From Pseudomonas abieticivorans (GTDB lineage: Bacteria; Pseudomonadota; Gammaproteobacteria; Pseudomonadales; Pseudomonadaceae), in NCBI RefSeq assembly GCF_023509015.1, contig NZ_CP094975.1:5139501-5203500 (forward strand): a stretch of 64,000 nucleotides of DNA, given 5' to 3'. The translations under genes were made by a program, and so were the position numbers. Numbering within the stretch: the stretch's first letter is position 1; each line of letters starts with the position of its first letter. Below are positions 1 through 9,135 of this stretch, piece by piece. A model generated the notes under the pieces. The model had not been told where the DNA came from, did not search any database, and saw nothing but the letters and a program-made list of their open reading frames with translations.

Positions 1-2
1 GC

Positions 3-704
3 CTGCAGGGGCGAGTCCTGGCACTGCCGCTGGCCGAGCAATCGGCGGCAGCGCTGGTGCCGGCCTTGGTGCAAGGGCAGCCGCGCTTGTTGCTGGTTGA
101 CCTGAGCCAGGCGGGTATCCGTCGTGTGGCCGGGGTCATGACCCACGGCGAAGCCTTCGCGGACCTGCATTTCAACGGCGTCAGCCTGAGCCACCAGCAA
201 CTACTGCCCGCCGCGGCGCTGGACTGGCTGGTACCCCGGGCGATTGCCGCGTTGTCGGCCTTGCAACTGGGCGTCAGCGCAGAGCAGGTGCACCGCACGG
301 TGGCTTATGTCAGCGAACGTCGGCAGTTCGAGCGCAGCATCGGCAGTTTCCAGGCCGTGCAAATGAGCATGGCCGACACCCACGTACACCTGGAAGTGCT
401 GCGCAGTGCCCTGTGGCAATTGTGCTACCGCCTCGATGCCGGCCTGCCGGTGCCTTGCGAGGCCCTGGCCACGGCTTACCTGGCCTGCGAGGCCGGGCAC
501 CGTATCGGCCATGTCGCCCAGCACGTGCACGGTGGCATCGGCGTGGACCTGACCTACCCGATCCACCGGTTCCTGTACTGGAGCCGGGCCTTGGGCAGCG
601 CATTGGGCGGATCGTCGGCGATCCTGGAGCGTCTCGGCGAGTGGCTGAGCGATAACGACACCTTGGGATGGAAATATGACCTTGAAGAACACCAAGCGCT
701 TTGA
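3..704 (+). CDS. Acyl-CoA dehydrogenase, beta-type subunit (5' end outside window)
   Basis: The reading frame is open from base 3, so the N-terminal part lies upstream. What is visible is the C-terminal half of an acyl-CoA dehydrogenase: the helical region with SERRQFERSIGSFQAVQ (typical of the FAD/dimer-interface helix) and HVHGGIGVDLTYPIHR near the end. It lacks the helix-G glutamate (HER/FER motif) that serves as catalytic base in its partner types, so it looks like the non-catalytic subunit of an alpha2-beta2 steroid-type enzyme (ChsE/FadE28-29 class). The likely partner is the Glu-bearing subunit at 2304-3473. It overlaps the downstream hydratase by 29 nt, which indicates translational coupling. 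The inferred role is dehydrogenation of a steroid side-chain acyl-CoA. The family is certain; the exact substrate is not. Confidence 0.88.
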   Translation: MQGRVLALPLAEQSAAALVPALVQGQPRLLLVDLSQAGIRRVAGVMTHGEAFADLHFNGVSLSHQQLLPAAALDWLVPRAIAALSALQLGVSAEQVHRTVAYVSERRQFERSIGSFQAVQMSMADTHVHLEVLRSALWQLCYRLDAGLPVPCEALATAYLACEAGHRIGHVAQHVHGGIGVDLTYPIHRFLYWSRALGSALGGSSAILERLGEWLSDNDTLGWKYDLEEHQAL

Positions 705-1095
705 AACCGTGAGCCCGGGCGAGCAACTGCCGCCTCTGACGATTCCCATCACGGTCGGCCTGATTGCCGGCGGCGCGATTGCCACCCGCGATTATTTCCC
801 CGGCCACCATGACCTGGAGGCGGCTCGCGAACTGGGTTCGCCGCATGTCTTCATGAACATCCTCACCACCAACGGCCTGGTACAACGCTTCATCGAGCAA
901 TGGGCCGGCCCCGAGGTGCAGTTTCGTTCGCTGAAAATCAAGTTGGGCGCACCGAACTACCCCGGCGACAGCATGACGTTCAGTGGGGAAGTCACTCATC
1001 AGGATGCCGCGACGCGCAGCCTGGAAGTCACCCTCAAGGGCAAAAACTCCATGGGCAACCACGTGACCGGCACGGTCGCGCTGGTTCTGCCTTAA
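676..1095 (+). CDS. chsH1: MaoC-fold enoyl-CoA hydratase subunit, ChsH1-like
   Basis: 139 aa, a single hot-dog (MaoC) domain. Segments such as ATRDYFPGHHDLEAA, VFMNILTTNGLVQRF and the central LGAPNYPGDSMTFSGEV closely resemble, from memory, M. tuberculosis ChsH1, which with ChsH2 forms the ChsH1-ChsH2 hydratase that hydrates the 22-carbon steroid side-chain enoyl-CoA. It sits directly before an Ltp2-like aldolase, as chsH1 does before ltp2 in actinobacteria. The ATG lies inside the 3' end of the dehydrogenase gene and is preceded by a purine-rich GGGATGGA. The matching ChsH2 partner would be upstream of the window, or could be the DUF35-MaoC protein at 23019-23966. The family is certain; the ChsH1 role is strongly supported by context. 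Confidence 0.85.
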   Translation: MTLKNTKRFETVSPGEQLPPLTIPITVGLIAGGAIATRDYFPGHHDLEAARELGSPHVFMNILTTNGLVQRFIEQWAGPEVQFRSLKIKLGAPNYPGDSMTFSGEVTHQDAATRSLEVTLKGKNSMGNHVTGTVALVLP

Positions 1096-1114
1096 TTCGC
1101 GGGAGACAACACAG

Positions 1115-2293
1115 ATGACGAATTCGTCGATTTCCGGGCGCGCCGCCATTGTCGGTTTGGGCGCGACCGAGTTTTCCAAGAATTCCGGGCGCACCGAGCT
1201 GCGCCTGGCCATGGAAGCGACGCTGGCAGCACTCAAGGACGCCGGGATCGACCCCAGCGAAGTCGAGGGCTTCAGCTCCTATTCGGTGGACAAGGTGCCG
1301 GAGTATGAGATTGCCCGCTTGCTGGGTTGCAAGGACGTCAAGTTCTTCTCCCAGGTGCCCCATGGTGGCGGTGCTGCGTGTGGGCCGGTGATGCACGCGG
1401 CAATGGCGGTGGCCACGGGCGTGGCCAAGGTGGTGGTGGTGTACCGGGCGATGAACGAACGCTCCTGGTACCGCTTCGGCACCGGCAATTATGGCTTTGC
1501 CTCGACGCCAACGTTCGAGAACGTCAATTACGGCTGGTACATGCCCCACGGCTTTCACACGCCGGCGGCGTGGGTCGGGATGTTTGCCCAGCGCTACATG
1601 CACACCTATGGCGCCACCAGCGAAGACTTCGGCCGGGTAGCGGTGGCGGCGCGTGACTTCGCGGCCAGCAACCCGCAGGCGTTCTTCCATGCAAAACCGA
1701 TCACCCTGCAAGAGCACCAGGCCTCTCGCTGGATCTGTGAGCCGCTGCACCTGCTTGATTGCTGCCAGGAGTCCGATGGCGCGGTGGCCATGGTCATCAC
1801 GTCGGCGGAGCGTGCCCGCGACTTGCCGCAAAAGCCCGTGATCATCAAGGCCGGCGCCCAAGGCATCAGCGCCGGGCAGCAAGTGATGACCTCGTATTAC
1901 CGTGACGACATCACCGGCCTGCCGGAGATGGGTGTGGTCGCCAAAGAGCTGTACGGCCAGTCGGGCCTGGGCCCCGAGGCCTTCCAGACGGCGATTATCT
2001 ATGACCACTTCACGCCCTTCGTGCTGCCGCAACTGGAAGAGTTTGGCTTTGCCAAGCGCGGCGAGGCCAAGGAGTTCATCCGCGAAGGCCACCATGCCCG
2101 TGGCGGCAAACTGCCGATCAACACCCATGGCGGGCAGTTGGGCGAAGCCTACATCCACGGCATGAACGGCATTGCCGAAGCCGTGCGCCAGGTGCGTGGC
2201 ACGGCGGTCAACCAGGTGGCCAGTGTGGAAAACGTGCTGGTCACTGCCGGTACCGGCGTGCCCACCAGTGGCCTGATTCTCGGCGCGGTATAA
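1115..2293 (+). CDS. ltp2: Steroid side-chain retro-aldolase, Ltp2-like (thiolase fold)
   Basis: 392 aa, thiolase-superfamily lipid-transfer-protein type. The N-terminus (AAIVGLGATEFSKNSGRTEL), the middle (LLDCCQESDGAVA) and the C-terminus (LPINTHGGQLGEAYIHGMNG, then VTAGTGVPTSGLIL) match my memory of M. tuberculosis Ltp2 almost block for block. Ltp2 cleaves the hydroxylated 22-carbon steroid-CoA to a 17-ketosteroid and propionyl-CoA, and it works in complex with a DUF35 (OB-fold, zinc-ribbon) domain. There is no CxS-type nucleophilic cysteine at the usual thiolase position, consistent with an aldolase rather than a thiolase. The ATG follows GGGAGACAAC. It lies 19 nt after the hydratase and 10 nt before the next dehydrogenase, so all are one operon. 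Confidence 0.9.
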   Translation: MTNSSISGRAAIVGLGATEFSKNSGRTELRLAMEATLAALKDAGIDPSEVEGFSSYSVDKVPEYEIARLLGCKDVKFFSQVPHGGGAACGPVMHAAMAVATGVAKVVVVYRAMNERSWYRFGTGNYGFASTPTFENVNYGWYMPHGFHTPAAWVGMFAQRYMHTYGATSEDFGRVAVAARDFAASNPQAFFHAKPITLQEHQASRWICEPLHLLDCCQESDGAVAMVITSAERARDLPQKPVIIKAGAQGISAGQQVMTSYYRDDITGLPEMGVVAKELYGQSGLGPEAFQTAIIYDHFTPFVLPQLEEFGFAKRGEAKEFIREGHHARGGKLPINTHGGQLGEAYIHGMNGIAEAVRQVRGTAVNQVASVENVLVTAGTGVPTSGLILGAV

Positions 2294-2303
2294 GGAGCGT
2301 CCC

Positions 2304-3473
2304 ATGTTTGTCGATCTCACCCCCGAGCAGCGTGCCCTGAGGCTCAAGGTTCGCGACTATTTCCAGAACCTGATGACCCCCCAGCTGCGCCAGCAAATGC
2401 GCGGCACCGAAGGCGGTGAACTGTTCCGCCGCACCATCGCCCAGATCGGTCGTGACGGCTGGCTGGCGGTGGGTTGGCCGAAGGCTTACGGTGGCCAGGG
2501 TTACGCCGCCACCGAGCAATTGATCTTTTTCGAAGAGGCCAACATCGCCGGTGCACCGCTGCCCTTCGTGACCATCAGTACCGTCGGCCCGGCGCTGATG
2601 GCCCACGGTTCGGCCCTGCAAAAAGAAAAATTCTTGCCCGGCATCGCCGCTGGCGAGATCAACTTTGCCATCGGTTACTCCGAAGCGAGCGCAGGCAGCG
2701 ACCTGGCGGTGTTGAAAACCACGGCGCGCGAAGACGCCGACGGCTTTGTGGTCAATGGCAGCAAGCTGTGGACCTCGGGCGCCGACTCGGCCGACTACAT
2801 TTGGCTGGCGGCCCGTACCGACCCCGAGCTGCCGCGCCACAAAGGCATTTCAATCCTGATTCTCGATACTCAGGCCAAAGGGTTTTCCAGCACCTTGATC
2901 CCGACCTCGGGAAACCCCACGGCGGCCACGTATTACGATAACGTACGCGTGCCGCGCTCCATGTTGGTGGGCGAGCTGAACGGTGGCTGGAAGCTCATCA
3001 CCGCGCAGCTCAATCATGAACGCTTGGGGCTGGGGGCCTGGTCGGACAAGGTCGTCAGCCTGTTCACGCGGGTCTACCTGTGGGCGCGCTGCGCCGATGA
3101 ACAGGGCCAGCGCGCCACTGACCATGCCTGGGTGCGGCGCGACCTGGCCGAGTGTTATGCCCGGTTGGAAGCCATGCGCTTGATCAACTTTCGGATCGCC
3201 GCGGACCTTGAGCGTGACCGCGTGGATGTCGCGCTGGCCTCGACCACCAAGGTGTATGGCTCGGAATCGGCGATCGAAATCCTGCGCAGGTTGTCGGCCA
3301 TCGTCGGCGCCAGCGGCCTGACCCGCGCCGACTCTGCCGCGGCGTATCTGCTTGGCGAACTGGAGTATGAAGTGCGTGCGTCGGTGAACCTGACCTTTGG
3401 CGGTGGCACCAATGAAATCCAGCGCGAATTGATCGCGCAGTTCGGCTTGGGCATGCCGCGCACCCAACGCTGA
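2304..3473 (+). CDS. Acyl-CoA dehydrogenase, catalytic alpha-type subunit
   Basis: 389 aa, full-length acyl-CoA dehydrogenase: N-terminal helical domain to about residue 110, beta domain with YSEASAGSDLAV and NGSKLWTSG (FAD/substrate contacts), then the C-terminal four-helix domain ending in TFGGGTNEIQR. The usual C-terminal catalytic Glu position is Gly here, but Glu239 in LNHERLGLG occupies the isovaleryl-CoA-dehydrogenase-type base position. This makes it the catalytic subunit of a probable alpha2-beta2 enzyme with the product of 3-704. It starts 10 nt after the aldolase with AAGGAGCGTCCC before the ATG. The inferred role is alpha,beta-desaturation of a steroid-CoA; which round it serves cannot be told from sequence alone. 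Confidence 0.88.
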   Translation: MFVDLTPEQRALRLKVRDYFQNLMTPQLRQQMRGTEGGELFRRTIAQIGRDGWLAVGWPKAYGGQGYAATEQLIFFEEANIAGAPLPFVTISTVGPALMAHGSALQKEKFLPGIAAGEINFAIGYSEASAGSDLAVLKTTAREDADGFVVNGSKLWTSGADSADYIWLAARTDPELPRHKGISILILDTQAKGFSSTLIPTSGNPTAATYYDNVRVPRSMLVGELNGGWKLITAQLNHERLGLGAWSDKVVSLFTRVYLWARCADEQGQRATDHAWVRRDLAECYARLEAMRLINFRIAADLERDRVDVALASTTKVYGSESAIEILRRLSAIVGASGLTRADSAAAYLLGELEYEVRASVNLTFGGGTNEIQRELIAQFGLGMPRTQR

Positions 3474-3526
3474 GTCACGCTGCACCCTTGAAGCGAATAA
3501 CAATAACAGCCCTTTCAGGTGAACGA

Positions 3527-4714
3527 ATGAGCGCAATCGAGCAATTCAGGCAAGCGACGCGCGATTGGCTGCAGGCCAATTGCCCGCCGTCGCTGCGCAT
3601 TGCAACCCCCGATGGCGAAATAGTCTGGGGGGGGCGCGAAGTCGCCTTTCCCAGCGAAGATGCGCGCCTGTGGTTTGAGCGTATGCGCGATAAAGGCTGG
3701 TTCTGCCCGCAATGGCCCAGTGAATACGGTGGCGGCGGGCTGAGCGCTGAGTACAACGCGGTATTGGAAAGTGAATTGCGCCGGCTCAAATGCCGACCAG
3801 CGCAGATCAACCTGGGCATCTGGATGCTCGGCCCGGTGCTGCTCGAGTTCGGCAGCCATGCGCAAAAGCAAGCGCTGCTGCCACCGATGTGCCGGGGTGA
3901 AGTGCGCTGGTGCCAGGGCTTTTCCGAGCCCAATGCCGGCTCCGACCTGGCCAGCCTGAAAACCTCGGCAGTGGCCGATGGCGATGACTTCGTGATCAAC
4001 GGCACCAAGATCTGGACCTCCTACGGCGACAAGTCCGATTGGATGTACGCCCTGGTGCGCACCGACCCCAAGGCGCCCAAGCACCTGGGCATCAGCCTGA
4101 TCGTGCTGGACATGAATAGCCCAGGCGTCAGCGTCTCGCCGATTGACTTGATCAGCGGCAAATCAGCCTTCTGCCAGGTGTTTTTTGACAACGTCCGGGT
4201 TCCGCGAAGCCAGTTGATCGGGCCGCTCAACGGTGGCTGGAACCTGGGCAAGAGCCTGTTGCAGCACGAGCGCAAGGCAATGTCCAAGTTCGGCGAGTTC
4301 AGCTTGCCCACGCACTTTCATTTGCTGCCGCTGATTCGTCATTACCTGCCCGACAGCCAGTCGCCCGCTGACCAGGCCCTGCGCACCCGCGCCCAGGCCT
4401 GCGCGATGAATGAGCATGCCTACAACCTGACCGTGCAGCGCATGGGCGAGGAGGCCAGGGCGGGGCTGGATACCAGCGCTGTGATGGCAATCATGAAACT
4501 GGTGCACACCGAACAGGAGCGCGACAAGTTCGAGGTGCTCCTCGATGCCCTCGGTTACCGCGCCTTGGGCCTGGAGGGCGAGCCGTTCAGCGATCAGGAA
4601 CTGGCGATCACCCGGGGCTGGCTCAACAGCTTTGCCTTGACCATCTCCGGTGGTTCGTCCGAGGTGCAGTTGAATGTCATCGCCAAGCGGGTCTTGAACC
4701 TGCCAAGCGCTTAA
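3527..4714 (+). CDS. Acyl-CoA dehydrogenase, catalytic alpha-type subunit
   Basis: 395 aa from the ATG at 3527, chosen over upstream starts because AGGTGAACGA precedes it and family N-termini begin near here. Domain order is standard: helical N-domain with WPSEYGGGG, beta domain with GFSEPNAGSDLA and NGTKIWTSYGDK, and C-domain ending TISGGSSEVQLNVIAKR. Glu248 in LLQHERKAM is the likely catalytic base; the C-terminal base position is Gly. It is followed 13 nt later by a base-less dehydrogenase (4728-5882), so the two are probably the alpha and beta subunits of one heterotetramer, as known for steroid-degrading FadE pairs. The 53-nt gap upstream holds no obvious promoter. Confidence 0.88.
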   Translation: MSAIEQFRQATRDWLQANCPPSLRIATPDGEIVWGGREVAFPSEDARLWFERMRDKGWFCPQWPSEYGGGGLSAEYNAVLESELRRLKCRPAQINLGIWMLGPVLLEFGSHAQKQALLPPMCRGEVRWCQGFSEPNAGSDLASLKTSAVADGDDFVINGTKIWTSYGDKSDWMYALVRTDPKAPKHLGISLIVLDMNSPGVSVSPIDLISGKSAFCQVFFDNVRVPRSQLIGPLNGGWNLGKSLLQHERKAMSKFGEFSLPTHFHLLPLIRHYLPDSQSPADQALRTRAQACAMNEHAYNLTVQRMGEEARAGLDTSAVMAIMKLVHTEQERDKFEVLLDALGYRALGLEGEPFSDQELAITRGWLNSFALTISGGSSEVQLNVIAKRVLNLPSA

Positions 4715-4727
4715 GGGGAGTTGGACC

Positions 4728-5882
4728 ATGAGTCTGGTGTATAGCGAAGAGCAACGCCTGTTGGCGGATAGCGCCCGCGAGTTTTTGGCCGCCCGCAGCC
4801 CGGTAGCGGCGCAGCGTCAGCTGCGTGACCACGGCGTGGCGCCGGGTTACGACCCGCAGTTATGGCAACACGCCGTGCAACTTGGCTGGAGCGCCATCCC
4901 GTTTCCCGAAGCGTTGGGCGGGCTGGATTTTGGGTGCATGGGCCTGGGGCCTATTTTCGAGTCCATGGGCAAACACCTGTCGGCTTCACCGTTGTTGTCC
5001 AGCGTGGTGCTCGCAGGTTCCCTGGTGCACCTGGCGGGGTCTGCTGGCCAGCAGGATCAGTGGCTTGCGGCCTTGATCAGCGGCGAGCGTCGCCTGGCCC
5101 TGGCCCTGGATGAACGGCCGCGCCATGGGCCGGCGGACACCGCGCTGGTGGCAGCGGCCGAGCACGGCGGTTATCGCCTCGATGGCGAGAAGTTTTTCGT
5201 CGTCGATGGCCTTGGCGCCGATGCCTACCTGGTGGCTGCCCGCACCGCAGGTCAGGCCGGGGCCGAGCAGGGCATCAGCCTGTTCCTGGTCCCGGCCAAC
5301 ACCCCGGGCCTTGAGGTCAGCGCGCTGGCGTTGATCGACTCGCGCAATTGTGCGCGGTTGCGCCTCAATGCCGTGCAACTGGGGCGTGATGCTTTGCTCG
5401 GTGTCGCGGGTGCGGCGTGGCCGGCCCTGGATGAGGCGCTCGATCGTGGCCGCGCCTGTTTGGCCGCGGAGCTGCTCGGCGCCGCCGAACAGCTGTTTGC
5501 CCTGACCCTGGACTACCTCAAGACCCGTGTGCAATTTGATGTGCCGATCGGCTCGTTCCAGGCCTTGCAGCATCGTGCGGCGCGTTTGCACGTGGAACTG
5601 CAATTGGCGCGCAGCGCAGTGATGGCAGGCTTGTCGTCACTGGACGACAGCACCTTGAGCGCGGCGCAGCGTGGCCGCCTGGTGAGCCTGGCAAAATGGA
5701 AAGCCGGCGAAGTCGCGGCCCTGGCCAGTAACGAAGCGGTGCAGATGCACGGCGGCATCGGCGTGACCGACGAGCTGGATGTCGGCCTTTACCTCAAGCG
5801 GATTCGCGTGGCCCAGGCGTGCCTGGGTGACAGTGATTTCCACTGCGTGCGCTACGCCGCCTGCGAGTCTTTGGAGAAATGA
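4728..5882 (+). CDS. Acyl-CoA dehydrogenase, beta-type subunit lacking catalytic Glu
   Basis: 384 aa. The N-domain (EEQRLLADSAREFLAARS) and beta domain are recognisable but divergent: the region usually reading WxxGSxxAD is replaced by EKFFVVDGLGADAYLV. The C-domain keeps VQFDVPIGSFQALQH and MHGGIGVTDELDVG. The helix-G base position reads LDRGRACLA, so neither known catalytic Glu is present. This fits the non-catalytic partner of the 3527-4714 subunit. The ATG is preceded by AAGGGGAGTTGGACC. Its stop overlaps an ATGA at the start of the following CoA ligase, so the genes are translationally coupled. It is probably needed for FAD binding and stability of the complex, by analogy with ChsE1-ChsE2-type enzymes. 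Confidence 0.87.
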   Translation: MSLVYSEEQRLLADSAREFLAARSPVAAQRQLRDHGVAPGYDPQLWQHAVQLGWSAIPFPEALGGLDFGCMGLGPIFESMGKHLSASPLLSSVVLAGSLVHLAGSAGQQDQWLAALISGERRLALALDERPRHGPADTALVAAAEHGGYRLDGEKFFVVDGLGADAYLVAARTAGQAGAEQGISLFLVPANTPGLEVSALALIDSRNCARLRLNAVQLGRDALLGVAGAAWPALDEALDRGRACLAAELLGAAEQLFALTLDYLKTRVQFDVPIGSFQALQHRAARLHVELQLARSAVMAGLSSLDDSTLSAAQRGRLVSLAKWKAGEVAALASNEAVQMHGGIGVTDELDVGLYLKRIRVAQACLGDSDFHCVRYAACESLEK

Positions 5883-5884
5883 CC

Positions 5885-7573
5885 ATGAAGTTGCAACAGT
5901 GGCGCAACGCCTGGCAGCAGTTGATCGCAGCGGGCTCACCGTTCGAGGTGGTAACGGCACCTGACACGGGCCTGCGGTATTTTCGCCATGCAGCCCCCAC
6001 GCTGCTGGACGCGATCGATGCCGGGCGTGCGCACGGTGAACGTGAATTCCTGGTGTGGGAGCAGCAACGCCTGACGTTCGCTGCATTTTTCGATCAGGTC
6101 GACCGCCTGGCCGGGCAACTGTCGCAACGCTTTGGCGTACGCCAGGGCGACCGGGTGGCCATCGCCATGCGCAACCAGCCGGCCTGGCTGGTGGCCTTCG
6201 TTGCCATTCAACGCTGCGGCGCGGTGTGCGTGCCGCTCAACAGTTGGGGCCTGCGCGACGAATTGTTCCATGGCCTGCAGGACTGCGGCGCGCACGTGCT
6301 GATCTGTGATGAACAGCGCCTGGCACTGCTGGCGGGCGACTTGCTGCAACAGCGCATGATCAGCCTGGTGGTGGGGCTGCACGAGGGGCAGCCGCTGGCG
6401 TCCAATTGCCAGCGTTTAGAGGCGTTGGTCCAGGCCCCGGCGCTGGCGCTGCCCAGCATCACCATCGGCCCCGACGATCCGGCGCTGATCCTCTACACCT
6501 CAGGCACCACCAGCCGCGCCAAGGGCGTGCTGTCCAGCCATGGTGCAATTTGCCAGGCGCTGGCGGCGCTGGAGTTCCAGACGGCTTTTTGCGCCATGAG
6601 TTCGCCCGAACGGGTCCAGGTGGTGATCGACAGCGGCCTGGCCCCGACCAACCTGATGGCGGTGCCGCTGTTCCATGTCAGCGGCCTGCACGCGCAGTTC
6701 CTGTTGGCATTGCGCAACGGCCGACGTTTGCTGTTGATGTACAAATGGGATGTGGACAAGGCCTTCGACCTGATTCGCGACGAACGCTGCACCCAGTTCA
6801 ATGGCGCGCCGGTGATGATGCAGCAGTTGCTGGGTTCGCCACGCTTCGACAGCAGCGACAGCGCCAGCCTGTTCGGCCTGGGCCTGGGCGGCGCGATGGC
6901 CTCCAGCCGGCTGTTGGCGCACATCACCAAGCGCAAGCCGCACGCCATCAGTGGCAGTGGCTACGGCCTGACCGAAAGTAACGGCATCGGTGCCGCGGTG
7001 GGCGGCGACCAGTTCGTCTACAAGCCCGATTCGGTGGGCTGGCCACTGCCGATCGTGGACGTGCGCATCGGGCCCGACCCGCACGCGCCGTTGCCGGCCG
7101 GGCACAGCGGCTTGATCTGGCTGCGTTCGCCAACCTTGATGGACGCCTACTGGAGGTTGCCGCAGGTCAGTGCCCAAACCCTGCGCGACGGCTGGCTGGA
7201 CACCGGTGACATTGGCCACCTGGACGAGGAGGGCTTTCTCTACATCACCGACCGCGCCAAGGACCTGATCAACCGCGCGGGCGAAAAGATCTCGGCCAGT
7301 GAGGTGGAGTCGTGCATCTGCGAAATGCCCGGCGTGCTCGAGGCGGCAGCCTTTGCCGTGGCCGATGAGGCGTTGGGCGAGCGCCTGGCCCTGGTGTTGC
7401 GCAGCGAGTGTCAGCCACCGCCCAGCCAGGAGCAGGTGTGTGCCTTTATCGGCCAGCGCCTTGCGGCCTACAAGGTACCGGCCCAGGTGCACACCCTGCA
7501 CGCGCCGCTGCCGCGCAATGCGTCGGGCAAATTGATCAAGGCGCAGATCAAGCAATTGTTGGTCAGTGTCTGA
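5885..7573 (+). CDS. Acyl-CoA synthetase (AMP-forming), steroid/HIP-acid CoA ligase candidate
   Basis: ANL-superfamily ligase of about 562 aa. Visible motifs in order: phosphate-binding LILYTSGTTSRAKGV, the A5-type GYGLTESNG, DTGDIGHLDEEGFLYITDR with hinge, NRAGEKISASEVE, and the C-terminal PRNASGKLIK with the catalytic lysine. It would activate a carboxylated intermediate as a CoA thioester; in this setting a FadD3-like role (HIP acid) or a steroid side-chain acid is plausible, but sequence alone does not decide. Two starts are possible: ATG 5879, overlapping the previous stop, and ATG 5885. TTGGAGAA lies only 2 nt before the first and 8 nt before the second, so 5885 is preferred. It is the last gene of the first operon. 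Confidence 0.88.
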   Translation: MKLQQWRNAWQQLIAAGSPFEVVTAPDTGLRYFRHAAPTLLDAIDAGRAHGEREFLVWEQQRLTFAAFFDQVDRLAGQLSQRFGVRQGDRVAIAMRNQPAWLVAFVAIQRCGAVCVPLNSWGLRDELFHGLQDCGAHVLICDEQRLALLAGDLLQQRMISLVVGLHEGQPLASNCQRLEALVQAPALALPSITIGPDDPALILYTSGTTSRAKGVLSSHGAICQALAALEFQTAFCAMSSPERVQVVIDSGLAPTNLMAVPLFHVSGLHAQFLLALRNGRRLLLMYKWDVDKAFDLIRDERCTQFNGAPVMMQQLLGSPRFDSSDSASLFGLGLGGAMASSRLLAHITKRKPHAISGSGYGLTESNGIGAAVGGDQFVYKPDSVGWPLPIVDVRIGPDPHAPLPAGHSGLIWLRSPTLMDAYWRLPQVSAQTLRDGWLDTGDIGHLDEEGFLYITDRAKDLINRAGEKISASEVESCICEMPGVLEAAAFAVADEALGERLALVLRSECQPPPSQEQVCAFIGQRLAAYKVPAQVHTLHAPLPRNASGKLIKAQIKQLLVSV

Positions 7574-7580
7574 CTGATTA

Positions 7581-7596
7581 GTCTTTCCGGACGATG
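7581..7596 (+). promoter_or_regulatory. Island operator, copy 1
   Basis: GTCTTTCCGGACGATG. One of eight copies of the GTCYNNNCGGACGATG element in this window. It lies 65 nt before the DUF1329 start codon, and a weak -10-like CAATGG begins 21 nt after the element. It is the only visible control site between the ligase and the DUF1329 gene, which argues that the latter is separately transcribed. Confidence 0.75.
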
Positions 7597-7661
7597 TGCT
7601 CCCCGGCAGATCAGGAACAATGGAGTACCCCAGAAGTCCTGGTCTGCGAAGGAGCCAATCG

Positions 7662-9044
7662 ATGAGAATAACAACAAAAGGCGTGATGTTCGTAGCTGCA
7701 GTGGCCGTCAATGCCGGCCTGCAAGGCAGCGCACTGGCGCAAGTCTCGCCTCAAGAAGCCGCCAAGCTTGGCAAGGAATTGACCTGTGTGGGTGCCGAAA
7801 AAGCCGGCAACGCCGAGGGCACCATCCCGCCCTACACCGGTAAGTACTTGGGCGAAGTGCCGGGCTGGAATCATGTGAAATTTTCCGGCGACCAACCGGT
7901 CGATCCCTACGCGGCTGAAAAGCCCATCCTGGTGATTACCGCGCAGAACATGAGCCAGTACGACAGCCATTTGACCGAAGGTCAGAAAGCACTGCTCAAG
8001 CGTTACCCCACCACCTACAAGATGAACATCTACCCAGGACACCGTGACTTCCGTTACCCGGATTATGTTTGCGAACGGGTGATGAAAAACGCCCTGAACG
8101 CAAAGCTGGTGGATGATGGCATGGGGATCGTGGGGATTGGCCAGGTCCCGTTCCCGATTCCGAAAAACGGCATGGAGCTGCTGTGGAACCATCAGTTGCC
8201 GGCGCGCTCCTACACCGAAGAAAAAGTCAGTGACCTGGCCTCGGTACTGCCCAACGGCAGCATCGGCTGGGGGCGTGCCTACGCGCGCAACCTGTCGCAA
8301 GCCAACTCGCCGACCGTGGAGCCAAAAACCGAAAACGCTATCCAGGCCATGAGCTGGAACACCACGTTGAAGCCTGCGCGCGACAACGGCGTGGTGAGTA
8401 TTTCCCAAGAACCCTATAACTTCCTCACCAACCCGCGTCAGGCCTGGAGCTACAGCCCGTCTACCCGCCGTGTACGGCAGCTACCGGGCTACGGTTACGA
8501 TCAGCCGATGATTGGCACCAACGGCACCATGACGGTGGACGAAGACCGCCTTTACAACGGCTCGCCCGAACGCTTCAACTGGACGCTGATCGGCAAGCGT
8601 GAAATCTATGTGCCGGCCAACGCCTACAAGGCCAACGCCGGTGACGTCAAATACGCCGACATCCTGACCCCCAACCACCCCAACCCGGCTTACATGCGCT
8701 ATGAGCTGCGCCGTGTCTGGGTACTTCAGGCCACGTTGAAAGAGGGCTACCGCCACGTGTACGGCAAGCGTGTGCTGTTTCTTGACGAAGACACCTGGCA
8801 TTCGGTACTCGCCGACAACTACGACATCCGTGGCGCGCTGTGGAAGCACGCGATGATCAATTATTACTACCACCCGGACATGAGTGCCTGGCAAGCCGGT
8901 TCGCAATTCTTCATGGACCTGAACTCCGGCCAGTACACCGGCTACGGCATGACCAACGAAGCGAAGAAAGGGCCGATTCTCAACGAATCGAAGTTCACCC
9001 CGGACATGTATACCGCCGATGCGGCGCGTGCGATGGGGCGCTGA
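7662..9044 (+). CDS. DUF1329 family periplasmic protein
   Basis: 460 aa from ATG 7662, chosen because GGAG sits 7 nt upstream and a clean Sec signal peptide follows (MRITTKG, hydrophobic VMFVAAVAVNAGL, then SALAQ cleavage region). The rest is soluble and rich in aromatic and charged residues (GQVPFPIPKNGMELLWNHQ, PRQAWSYSPSTRRVRQLPG, KRVLFLDEDTW), typical of DUF1329. The family is repeatedly found with DUF1302 outer-membrane proteins, YCF48-like proteins and MMPL/RND transporters in proteobacterial clusters for hydrophobic substrates. Its molecular function is not known to me; a LolB-like lipid-carrier role across the periplasm is only inference. It stands alone between its own operator and a bidirectional terminator. 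Confidence 0.88.
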   Translation: MRITTKGVMFVAAVAVNAGLQGSALAQVSPQEAAKLGKELTCVGAEKAGNAEGTIPPYTGKYLGEVPGWNHVKFSGDQPVDPYAAEKPILVITAQNMSQYDSHLTEGQKALLKRYPTTYKMNIYPGHRDFRYPDYVCERVMKNALNAKLVDDGMGIVGIGQVPFPIPKNGMELLWNHQLPARSYTEEKVSDLASVLPNGSIGWGRAYARNLSQANSPTVEPKTENAIQAMSWNTTLKPARDNGVVSISQEPYNFLTNPRQAWSYSPSTRRVRQLPGYGYDQPMIGTNGTMTVDEDRLYNGSPERFNWTLIGKREIYVPANAYKANAGDVKYADILTPNHPNPAYMRYELRRVWVLQATLKEGYRHVYGKRVLFLDEDTWHSVLADNYDIRGALWKHAMINYYYHPDMSAWQAGSQFFMDLNSGQYTGYGMTNEAKKGPILNESKFTPDMYTADAARAMGR

Positions 9045-9064
9045 TTGGGCTGAGTCGTCGAGCG

Positions 9065-9099
9065 TAAAAAACCCCAGGTGAAAACCTGGGGTTTTTTTA
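9065..9099. terminator. Bidirectional intrinsic terminator
   Basis: Perfect 10-bp stem AACCCCAGGT (9070-9079) / ACCTGGGGTT (9084-9093) with a GAAA tetraloop, a T-run downstream on the + strand and an A-run upstream that serves the minus strand. It lies between the convergent DUF1329 gene and the minus-strand reductase. Confidence 0.93.
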
Positions 9100-9135
9100 T
9101 GGGTTATTTCCCGCTAGCCGCGCGGCCCCTCGGCT